DNA of 64,000 bases, from positions 2,232,001-2,296,000 of the forward strand of contig OZ245761.1 in NCBI GenBank assembly GCA_965227535.1, given 5' to 3'. The notes beneath the pieces are model-generated. The model was not told where the DNA came from. It did no database searches and worked only from the letters and a program-made list of their open reading frames with translations. The DNA comes from SZUA-430 sp965227535. Its GTDB lineage: Bacteria > Pseudomonadota > Alphaproteobacteria > Micropepsales > Micropepsaceae. A program made the translations under genes and the position numbers. How positions within the stretch are numbered: the first letter of the stretch is position 1; every line of letters starts with the position of its first letter. Shown here in pieces: positions 25,243 through 32,604 of this stretch.

Positions 25243-26268
25243 CTAAAGCCCCGCCCTCTTCAGCAACGGTTGAAGCGCCGGATCAATCACCGGCGATTCC
25301 TGCTTGAGGAACGAAAGCAGCGCGCGCTCGTTCTCGTCGATCGCGCCATCCTGCAGGATGCGCTCAGCCACCCACTTCGCCTCGTCCGCGTCGACCTGCT
25401 CGCGTGAGAAGCGCACGCGGGTAGCATGATCTTCGGCCGCCGCGTCCTTGCGCGCCTGCGCCACACCGAACGGATCGAACTCGCCCCATACTTTCGCGAC
25501 CGGAATCTCGCCGCGCGCAATCGCACCGCCGACGCCCGAGAGCAACTGCCCGACCGACCCACGATCCGACAGCCACCTTTCGCGCCGCGCCGCCTCGTCC
25601 AGTGTCGGCGTAACGGGCGCATCCATCGGATTGAGAAGATGATTGGCGATCGCGCGCACGAAGAAGTCCTGCCACGCCGGATCGTTCTCACCCGCCCCCG
25701 TCGCCTCGTTCAAGCCGAACAGCAATTCCGCCTCGCGCCGCGTCACGAGCAAACTGCCGTCGCCCGCCGGCGCATGCAGCGCCTTGCGCAGGATCGCGAC
25801 GTCGCCCGCGCCGATCGCCGCCCGCGGCCGGTTGGCGCCGAACACGCTCTCGCGCGAGAGCAACACGCTCTGCCGCACCTGCTCGAGCACCAGCGTCACG
25901 ACACTGTCCGGGCACGAACGCGCCCAATGCACGATGTTGAGCACGAGTTCGAGTTCGGTCTTGCGTTCTAAATGTCCGTCGGCGGCCACGTTCTCGATGA
26001 GATAGGCGGCCAGCTCCGGCGTCACGTAACCTTTGGGCTCGGTCTGCCAAACGAAATAATCGGTCAACGCCTCGACATAGAGCGCTGCGAACGAATGATC
26101 CTTCTGCGAACACGCGCGATCGAGCTTGAAGAGAATGTCCGCGTCCTTCCGCGTGACCGAACCCTTCGCATAGATCATGCGGCGCAGCTGTAGCGCATGC
26201 TGGCTCTCGATAAGCCCGCTTGCGCGCAGCGTTTCGTCCAGATATTCGATCCGCAACGGTTGCGTCAT
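25243..26268 (-). CDS. hypothetical protein with duplicated helical domain
   Basis: 341 residues, soluble and mostly helical, no signal peptide. Two copies of one module are visible: SVTRKDADILFKLDRACSQ...ALYVEALTDYFV (about 37-72) and LVTRREAELLFGLNEATGA...DFFVRAIANHLL (about 175-212), each followed by an acidic stretch, with a shorter DGAIDENERALLSFL element near the C-terminus. The acidic-helix style recalls TerB-like or EF-hand-derived folds but I cannot assign it. It stands alone on the minus strand. Function unknown. Confidence 0.75.
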   Translation of the reverse strand: MTQPLRIEYLDETLRASGLIESQHALQLRRMIYAKGSVTRKDADILFKLDRACSQKDHSFAALYVEALTDYFVWQTEPKGYVTPELAAYLIENVAADGHLERKTELELVLNIVHWARSCPDSVVTLVLEQVRQSVLLSRESVFGANRPRAAIGAGDVAILRKALHAPAGDGSLLVTRREAELLFGLNEATGAGENDPAWQDFFVRAIANHLLNPMDAPVTPTLDEAARRERWLSDRGSVGQLLSGVGGAIARGEIPVAKVWGEFDPFGVAQARKDAAAEDHATRVRFSREQVDADEAKWVAERILQDGAIDENERALLSFLKQESPVIDPALQPLLKRAGL

Positions 26269-26447
26269 GTAAGGCTCCCCTTTCGTGCCGGAATTGCGGC
26301 GACGACTATGACGCGTGAGCCCTTAAATTCGCGGGAACCGGCAAGCTTAAGGTCGTGTAAACGGGTCAATCGAGCCAAGCAGCAACGGTAGACTTCGGAG
26401 GGTTTTGCGCAACGAAGCCGAGCCGCCGGCCAGGTTCGGATTCCCAG

Positions 26448-26500
26448 TTGACCAATCCATAGCCATCCAGTTATACGTTTACTCATAGCCAACGGGTTAT
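26448..26500 (+). promoter_or_regulatory. sigma70-like promoter with paired operator repeats for the arsR operon
   Basis: TTGACC (26448-26453) and TTATAC (26471-26476), 17 bases apart, form a good promoter. A 17-bp direct repeat, CATAGCCATCCAGTTAT (26458-26474) and CATAGCCAACGGGTTAT (26484-26500), matches at 14 of 17 positions; the first copy lies between -35 and -10 and the second starts at the expected transcription start. This is a good layout for autorepression by the ArsR protein encoded at 26507. Confidence 0.65.
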
Positions 26501-26506
26501 GGATTC

Positions 26507-26830
26507 ATGCCGAAAGCTCAAGACACGCTGTTCAGAGCGCTTGCCGATCCGACGCGGCGGGCGATCTTCGAGCGTCTGTGCCGCGACGGCGAGCAGACGG
26601 TTGGGGCTCTGACCATCCGGGCCAAGGTCTCGCAGCCGGCCGTGTCAAAGCATCTTGGGCTTCTCAAGCAGGCCGGGCTCGTGCGCGACCGCCACGAAGG
26701 CCGCCAAACGCATTACAGCGCGCAGCTCGGCGCGTTGGCGCCGCTGATCGATTGGACGAGTCAGATGGCCGGCTTCTGGGAAGGCCGTTTCGACCACCTC
26801 GAAGATCTACTGAAAAGGATGGACCAATGA
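26507..26830 (+). CDS. ArsR-family (SdpR-like) repressor
   Basis: 107 residues. Winged-helix typical of ArsR regulators paired with SRPBCC proteins: ALADPTRRAIFERLCRDGEQTVGALTIRAKVSQPAVSKHLGLLKQAGLVRDRHEGRQTHYSAQ. No metal-binding ELCVCDL motif is seen, so it is not a classical metal sensor. It leads a five-gene plus-strand operon and overlaps the next gene by ATGA. Probably autoregulated through the repeats upstream. Confidence 0.9.
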   Translation: MPKAQDTLFRALADPTRRAIFERLCRDGEQTVGALTIRAKVSQPAVSKHLGLLKQAGLVRDRHEGRQTHYSAQLGALAPLIDWTSQMAGFWEGRFDHLEDLLKRMDQ

Positions 26831-27258
26831 ACAAGCCCACGAGTGAAACGCGCTCCGTCGTCGTCGAACGGGACATGCCGCATCCGCCGGAAAGGATCTG
26901 GCGCGCGCTCACACAACCGCACTTGATCGCCGAGTGGCTCATGAAGAACGACTTCAAACTTGCCCTGGGTCATCGCTTCAATCTGCGCGGCGACTGGGGC
27001 GGCGTGTTGGACTGCGAGGTGCTGGCGATCGAGCCGAACAGAACACTGTCCTACAGCTGGAATTTCGCGCACGACGACGCGGCCTACAATCTGACGAGCG
27101 TCGTGACCTTCACGCTGACGCCGACGAGCACCGGCACGCGGCTGCGCATGGAGCAGTCCGGCTTCCGGCCGGATCAAAGACAAGCCTTCGGCGGCGCCAA
27201 CGCCGGGTGGCAGCAGTTCTTCGACAAACTGGAGCAGGTCTTGGCGCAGCCGGACTGA
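26827..27258 (+). CDS. SRPBCC (AHSA1-like) domain protein
   Basis: 143 residues from ATG 26827, overlapping the arsR stop. The START/Bet v1-like fold of the AHSA1 type is shown by ERDMPHPPERIWRALTQPHLIAEWLM at the N-terminus and the closing WQQFFDKLEQVL helix. Such proteins bind hydrophobic ligands in a central cavity and are very often encoded directly after an ArsR repressor. Ligand unknown. Confidence 0.88.
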   Translation: MNKPTSETRSVVVERDMPHPPERIWRALTQPHLIAEWLMKNDFKLALGHRFNLRGDWGGVLDCEVLAIEPNRTLSYSWNFAHDDAAYNLTSVVTFTLTPTSTGTRLRMEQSGFRPDQRQAFGGANAGWQQFFDKLEQVLAQPD

Positions 27259-27296
27259 TATCCACCGAGACAATTCGCTATCAACGGAGATCGCAA

Positions 27297-27500
27297 ATGA
27301 ACAGTAGGATTCGGGAGTTTCACCGCTGGGTGGCCGCCATCTTCACCTTGGCCGTCATCGCCAACATCATCGTCATCGGACAGGAACCGATCGCGCTCTG
27401 GGTGGGTGTCGCGACGCTGCTTCCGTTTGGCTTGCTCCTGCTCACGGGTCTCTACCTGTTCGCGCTGCCGTATGCCGCCAAGTGGCGCGGCGGACGATAG
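27297..27500 (+). CDS. small two-helix membrane protein
   Basis: 67 residues from ATG 27297, preceded by ACGGAGA. Two hydrophobic helices (about 11-28 and 33-56), ending in KWRGGR, so both termini are probably cytoplasmic. No family recognised. It sits between the SRPBCC gene and the DUF1801 genes with gaps of 38 and 6 bases, inside the ArsR operon. Confidence 0.75.
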   Translation: MNSRIREFHRWVAAIFTLAVIANIIVIGQEPIALWVGVATLLPFGLLLLTGLYLFALPYAAKWRGGR

Positions 27501-27506
27501 ACAGCA

Positions 27507-27935
27507 ATGGCACGTAAGAAGCCGGCGACCGCTAAACCCAAATTGCTTTCCGGCGGCAACCCGCAGATCGCGAAGGCCTACGGCGATGCACCGGTGCAGG
27601 CCTACATCGCGGCGATGCCCGGTTGGAAGAGCGACCTGGCAAAGCGTCTCGACGCCCTTATCGTGCGGGCCGTTCCGGGCGTGCGCAAAGCAGTAAAGTG
27701 GAACTCGCCGTTCTATGGCGTCGAGGACGGGGTGTGGTTCCTCAGCTTTCACGTCTTCGCGAAATACGTCAAAGTAGCCTTCTTCCGCGGCGCGTCGCTG
27801 CACCCTCTGCCGCCCGGCCCGTCCAAGCAAAAGCAAGTGCGCTATCTGGACATCCGCGAGGACGACGAACTCGACGAACGCCAGTTCGCCGCGTGGGTCA
27901 AACAAGCCAGCCAGTTGCCTGGCGAACGCATGTGA
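27507..27935 (+). CDS. DUF1801-domain protein
   Basis: 142 residues. A basic N-terminal tail (MARKKPATAKPK) precedes a DUF1801 domain (YdhG/YjbR/CyaY-like fold): VQAYIAAMPGWKSDLAKRLDALIVRAVPGVRKAVKWNSPFYGVEDG with the typical KWxxPFYG motif. The biochemical function is unknown; DUF1801 genes often accompany ArsR/SRPBCC pairs. A second DUF1801 gene follows 8 bases later. Confidence 0.84.
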   Translation: MARKKPATAKPKLLSGGNPQIAKAYGDAPVQAYIAAMPGWKSDLAKRLDALIVRAVPGVRKAVKWNSPFYGVEDGVWFLSFHVFAKYVKVAFFRGASLHPLPPGPSKQKQVRYLDIREDDELDERQFAAWVKQASQLPGERM

Positions 27936-27943
27936 GAACGGCC

Positions 27944-28375
27944 ATGAAAAAACCAGCAGCCCCAGAGAAGAAGGCCAAGAGCGGCGCGAAGGAAATAAAA
28001 GGTGGAGGCTCTCCCTCTAAACTGATCGACGCGAAAATCGCGGCGTTGGGTGATTGGCGGGGCCAAACGCTCGCGCGTGTCCGCGCCCTCATCAAACAGG
28101 CCGTGCCTACGGTCGTCGAAGAGTGGAAGTGGAGAGGCGTCCCCTGCTGGTATCACGATGGACTGATCTGCACCGGCGAGACGTACAAGAGCGTCGTTAA
28201 GCTGACCTTCGCCAAAGGCGCGGCCCTCAAGGACCCGTCTGGTCTTTTCAACTCCAGCCTCGAAGGCAATATCAGGCGCGCCATCGATATCCGTGAGGGC
28301 GAAGAGATAAACGAAGGCGCGTTCAAGACGCTCATAAGGGCGGCAGCCGCCCTGAACAAGTCATCGGCCCGCTAG
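27944..28375 (+). CDS. second DUF1801-domain protein
   Basis: 143 residues from ATG 27944 (MKKPAAPEKKAKSG). After a Lys-rich tail comes a DUF1801 core: LIDAKIAALGDWRGQTLARVRALIKQAVPTVVEEWKWRGVPCWYHDGLICTG with EWKWRGVPCW replacing the KWNSPFYG of its neighbour. The two are divergent paralogues, probably from an old tandem duplication. Last gene of the ArsR operon; 109 bases of non-coding DNA follow. Confidence 0.84.
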   Translation: MKKPAAPEKKAKSGAKEIKGGGSPSKLIDAKIAALGDWRGQTLARVRALIKQAVPTVVEEWKWRGVPCWYHDGLICTGETYKSVVKLTFAKGAALKDPSGLFNSSLEGNIRRAIDIREGEEINEGAFKTLIRAAAALNKSSAR

Positions 28376-28484
28376 CGCTCGCGCAGACGCAGCGGGAGAA
28401 CCGCACACCCTGCATCGCCACGACATGTGGCCTTCGCAAACCGTAAACTGAGCCGACGCGAATCACCATCGAGGTCGGCCAGCC

Positions 28485-30116
28485 GTGTCCGCGAACGTTA
28501 CAGTCGTCATCACCCAGCGCGAGCGCATGGCGCTGAGCGAAATGTCGCTTGAGAATATCCTCGCCGACCAGTCCGAGCCGTTCCGCCTCATCTACGTCGA
28601 CGGCGGTTCGCCCGAACCGGTTCGCGCGTACCTGGAACGCCGCGTGAACGAAGTCGGCGGCATGCTGATCCGCCGCCCCGAATGGCTGTGGCCCAACGTC
28701 GGCCGCAACCTGGCGCTGCCGTATGTCGATACACCCTATGTCGCCTTCATCGACAACGACGTGGCGGTCGAACGCGGCTGGCTGCGCAAACTTGTCGCCG
28801 CTGCCGAGGAAACGGGCGCGGGCCTCGTCGGCCCGCTCTACCTAGTGTCCGACGGCGTCGGTGAGCCGCGCATCCACATGGCGGGCGGTACGCTGAGCCG
28901 TGTCGAGACGGCCGCCGGCGTCGCGCTGCACGAGCGTCACGAACGTCTCAACGCGCCGCTGGCGGACAGCGCGGCCTTGACGCGCAGGGCCTGCGACTTC
29001 GTTGAATATCATTGTGCACTTGCGCGCACCGACTTGCTTCGTCGCACCGGCGGTTTGAGCGAGGACATCGTCTGCGTCCATGAACACATCGACGTCGCGC
29101 TCGAGTCGAAGGCGGCGAACCTGCCCGTCATATTCGAACCGACGGCGGTCGTCACCCAATACGCCTTTGCGCCCTACACGCTGTCCGATCTCGCCTTCCA
29201 TCGTTGGCGCTGGCGCCGCGAAGCAGCCGAAAGCAGCCTGCTCGCATTCTGCCGCAAATGGGACCTGGTCGACGACGATCAGTCGATGAAGGGCATTCGC
29301 GGCTTCGTCGACGACCTGACGTCGGCCATCAATCCGCTTGTGCCGTGGCTGGAACGGTCCCGCCCGCAGCAGCCGCTCGACCCGAACGACGTGAAGCAAT
29401 CCCTCTACGGCCTGCTGACCCAAGCCTTCGCGCAAGGCTACAGCCAAGCCGATCTCGACCTTTTCACCAAGGCGCACAACGCCGCGATGACGATGTTCGT
29501 GGGCGGCTTCAGGTCGTGCATGCGCCCCTTCTCCGCGCACTGCATCGGCACCGCGAGTGCGCTCGTCGCCTTCGGCTTCGCACCGCGCGTCGTCGTCGCT
29601 GGCTTGTTGCACGCGGCCTACTCTCACGCCCCACTGGGCCCGCAGCCGCACGCCGCATTGAACGAACTCTCGACACGCATCAGCGCCACATTTAGCGAGC
29701 GCGTCGAACAGCTGATCCGCCGCTATGCGCGCTTCCAGCAATCGCCCGACGCCTGGCGCGACGCGCACCCCGTTGATGCTCTCAGCGTCGACGATGCGGA
29801 AGTCGTTGCGATCGCCATCGCCAACGAGATCGACGAATGGGCGAGCGGCGAGTTGCACGTCTCGCGCAAGAAGCCGCCGTCGTCACCCGAATGGACGGCC
29901 TACTTCGCCGCCGTAGCCGGCGCACTCGACGTGCCCACGTTCGCCCAGACGCTGGCCGTCCTCGCAAACTCCAAGCCGCCCGAAGGTTTCGTCACCCGCC
30001 ATGCGCACAGCGAAAGCTTCCGTCTTGTCAAAGGCGGCGCCGCCCCCATGGCTCACGGCGCCTTCCGCACCTGGGACGCGAACATGCAGAGCGCGCCGAT
30101 CAAACACACGGGCTGA
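28485..30116 (+). CDS. family 2 glycosyltransferase fused to a DUF6817/HD-like domain
   Basis: 543 residues from a GTG at 28485. N-terminal GT-A domain (about 1-250): VTVVITQRERMALSEMSLENILAD, VDGGSPEPVR, NVGRNLALPYVDTPYVAFIDNDVAVERGWL (DND in place of DxD), and HEHIDVALESKAANLPVIFEP. The C-terminal part (about 320-520) contains SAHCIGTASALVAFGFAPRVVVAGLLHAAYSHA, the His pattern of DUF6817/HD-like domains. The combination is unusual. It might make a sugar-linked product that the second domain hydrolyses or senses. Convergent with a sulfatase gene 10 bases away. Confidence 0.78.
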   Translation: MSANVTVVITQRERMALSEMSLENILADQSEPFRLIYVDGGSPEPVRAYLERRVNEVGGMLIRRPEWLWPNVGRNLALPYVDTPYVAFIDNDVAVERGWLRKLVAAAEETGAGLVGPLYLVSDGVGEPRIHMAGGTLSRVETAAGVALHERHERLNAPLADSAALTRRACDFVEYHCALARTDLLRRTGGLSEDIVCVHEHIDVALESKAANLPVIFEPTAVVTQYAFAPYTLSDLAFHRWRWRREAAESSLLAFCRKWDLVDDDQSMKGIRGFVDDLTSAINPLVPWLERSRPQQPLDPNDVKQSLYGLLTQAFAQGYSQADLDLFTKAHNAAMTMFVGGFRSCMRPFSAHCIGTASALVAFGFAPRVVVAGLLHAAYSHAPLGPQPHAALNELSTRISATFSERVEQLIRRYARFQQSPDAWRDAHPVDALSVDDAEVVAIAIANEIDEWASGELHVSRKKPPSSPEWTAYFAAVAGALDVPTFAQTLAVLANSKPPEGFVTRHAHSESFRLVKGGAAPMAHGAFRTWDANMQSAPIKHTG

Positions 30117-30126
30117 CGCCTGCGCG

Positions 30127-31632
30127 CTATTCGAGGCCCAAACGCGAAAATTGCTCGCGCGGCGCCTCGATCTCGACCAACGCATCGCGCAGCAAAGTTG
30201 CGAAGCGCGCCTCCTCCGCCTGCCCCGCACGATTTTGCTCCTCGCCCGGATCGCTCAGCGTGTCGTAGAGATGGTTGCCGCTGAACTTCGCCCACGCCCA
30301 GAACGGCAGCGCATCGCTCGCGTCCCACGTCTGGTGAATGACGGGAACGCCGCTGCCGGGCATACGTCCAAGCACGGCGCGATCATCGGGCAACGGAAGG
30401 GCCTGTTCGCGCGACAGCACATGCGTCGGCATCGTCGACCAGCGGTTCGACAGCATCGCCAGCGGCTCGTTCTTGGCGTGCGGCGCCCGCGCATACTTCC
30501 AGCGCCCGTCCGTGATGTGAACCTCCCGCCCCCATACACCCATGAGAGCCCAAGACCGCACGCGATCGGCCACGCCTTCGATCACGGGGATCAGCGATTT
30601 ACCGTGGGTACGCTGACGAACCGAGACGCCGAACAAGTCCGCAAGCGTCGCGAACAAATCGACGCTGGTCGTCAGCGCATCAACCTCGCGCGCTCCTTGA
30701 CCAGGCCACGCCACCATCAGCGGAATCTTACCTAGCGTGTCGTAGATCGGTGCGGCCGGTTTGCCCCAAATATCCTTCTCGCCCAGATAGTGACCGTGAT
30801 CGGTGCAGAGAATAACGGCGGTGTCGCGCCACAAATCGTGCCGGTCGATAGCATCAAGTATGCGCCCAAGCCACGCGTCGATCATCGTGACCTTTGCGCC
30901 GTACTGCGCTCGCAATTGCCGCGCCTGCCGCTCGCTCAGCACGCCCTTCGCAACGGCGTCTCTCATGTAAGGCGGCCAGATCAGATGCGCGCCGCCGTCC
31001 CAATCGGGATCGTACATCGACGCATAGGGCTCTGGCGTGTCGAACGGCTCATGCGGATCGAATTCGTCAACGAACAGCATGAAGCGCTTGTGGTGCCCGG
31101 CATTGTCGTCGATCCACTTCGCCGCCGCCGCCATCGTCCGCGGTCCGGGGAAATCTTCCTCGCCGCGAAACCAGCCGCGTGAATCGTCGTAAGGCATGTG
31201 CTGCCGCCCGAACAGCGGCGCCCCCGCCCAACTGGGGTCGGGACGCGTCTTCCATGGATCGCCCTCATGCCCGCGCTGATAGTCCCAAGCCGTGAAGTCG
31301 ACGTGATAGTTCTCGCCGCCGGTCTCGAACAAATGCGGATGATCCGAGACTAGCTGCGTCACTACCCCGGCCTTGCGCAGCGGATAAGTGATCGCGTCCT
31401 CCCAGATCTCGACCGAACCCCACGGCCGCCACAGAAAGTCCCACGCGCCGCAAAGAATATCGTGCCGCGCCGGCATGCACGGCAGCGAACCGGCGTAGTG
31501 CTTGTTGAAACGCAGCGCCCGCTTCGCCAACCGGTCGAGATTGGGCGTCGCAAACTCCCGCCCCCCATAAGCGCCGATCATGTGCCTGTTCAGGCTATCG
31601 AGCAGAATAATGATGGCGTTCGCTGGCCGCAT
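30127..31632 (-). CDS. type I sulfatase (alkaline phosphatase superfamily)
   Basis: 501 residues from ATG 31632 (MRPANAIIILLDSLNRHMIGAYG). Metal-binding LLDSLNRH, the formylglycine-forming CMPAR at C52 (motif CxPxR), and the second metal site CTDHGHYLGEKDIWGK identify a sulfatase. No signal peptide is seen, so it is probably cytoplasmic or acts on an imported ester. No formylglycine-generating enzyme is in the window. The substrate is unknown; arylsulfatase and choline-sulfatase-like roles are both possible. Confidence 0.88.
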   Translation of the reverse strand: MRPANAIIILLDSLNRHMIGAYGGREFATPNLDRLAKRALRFNKHYAGSLPCMPARHDILCGAWDFLWRPWGSVEIWEDAITYPLRKAGVVTQLVSDHPHLFETGGENYHVDFTAWDYQRGHEGDPWKTRPDPSWAGAPLFGRQHMPYDDSRGWFRGEEDFPGPRTMAAAAKWIDDNAGHHKRFMLFVDEFDPHEPFDTPEPYASMYDPDWDGGAHLIWPPYMRDAVAKGVLSERQARQLRAQYGAKVTMIDAWLGRILDAIDRHDLWRDTAVILCTDHGHYLGEKDIWGKPAAPIYDTLGKIPLMVAWPGQGAREVDALTTSVDLFATLADLFGVSVRQRTHGKSLIPVIEGVADRVRSWALMGVWGREVHITDGRWKYARAPHAKNEPLAMLSNRWSTMPTHVLSREQALPLPDDRAVLGRMPGSGVPVIHQTWDASDALPFWAWAKFSGNHLYDTLSDPGEEQNRAGQAEEARFATLLRDALVEIEAPREQFSRLGLE

Positions 31633-31878
31633 CACGGGAAGCCTTTCGGTCGGATGCCCTTGCATACCACCGCACCACCCCCGGGCGAAGCGCCTGTCGC
31701 GGCACACAGCCAACTAGCTTTCCCGTATCAAAGTGTCCCCGTATTACAAATCACGCAACCGGCCTGGGAACCAAAAACAACCGCCGCGGGCGCGCGAAAT
31801 CAGGCGTTCGTGAATATCGCCGTCTTAATTTCGAACCTGATCGGGCCTATATTAGAACCGTTGAGGGAGCAAACGGGG

Positions 31879-32388
31879 ATGCCAACCCAGGTTGCCCGCG
31901 CCAGCGAGCGCTTGCAGGCATACAGACCCACCGTGATGTGGATGCTGGCGGGGCTTGTCGGCCTTTTCCTGCTCTACCTGGTCGCCGGTCGCATCGAGCG
32001 CATGATCGAGCGTTGGCCGCAAACATCTCAGGCCGGCGTGTCGCCGACCCACTGCGCCGAGTTTATCGAACTGGCCAAGGCGAACTACGGCGACGTGTGG
32101 AAATCGCGCCTCGACCCCAGCGACACGACATGCGCCGCCGAAATCCAGCAAGCCTGGGAGCAGCAGCGCATATCGCGCAAAGCCGCAGCCGACCTTGCAG
32201 CGCAATCGGCTGCGCCGGCGACGATACCGGCGCCGCTCCCGACCGCACCGGCGGCGGAAGCAACGACGCGCGCCCGCGCCGAAACCTATTGCCTCAACGT
32301 TATCTCGCTCGCGAAGGCCAAGCACGGCGCCGATTGGATCTCATCGCTAGATCCGGCCGAACGCGACGCATGCGTTCGTCCGCAATAA
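31879..32388 (+). CDS. membrane-anchored protein with duplicated Cys module
   Basis: 169 residues from ATG 31879, preceded by GGGAGC/ACGGGG. One N-terminal membrane helix (VMWMLAGLVGLFLLYLVAG, about 19-37). The outer part has two copies of one module, CAEFIELAKANYGDVWKSRL..DTTC and CLNVISLAKAKHGADWISSL..RDAC, joined by an Ala/Pro-rich linker. The Cys pair bracketing each copy suggests an intramolecular disulfide in the periplasm. I recognise no family. A monocistronic gene by spacing; divergent from the sulfatase. Confidence 0.75.
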   Translation: MPTQVARASERLQAYRPTVMWMLAGLVGLFLLYLVAGRIERMIERWPQTSQAGVSPTHCAEFIELAKANYGDVWKSRLDPSDTTCAAEIQQAWEQQRISRKAAADLAAQSAAPATIPAPLPTAPAAEATTRARAETYCLNVISLAKAKHGADWISSLDPAERDACVRPQ

Positions 32389-32604
32389 TCCGCAGCGCGC
32401 ACCGCGACGTCGCTTCAACGTGTACGGACAATATTGCGTTGATCGCCGCCGAACTTGGCAGTGCAATGCACGAGATCGTCTTTTCATGAAGCGCAGTACA
32501 CGTTCCACTTGGCAGACAATGCTCACCCACGCGCGTACATTTGATTCGTAAGAGCTTCGGCTCAAAAAAATATTTCGTACAAAAAAGGGTTGGTGGTGGT
32601 GCGT

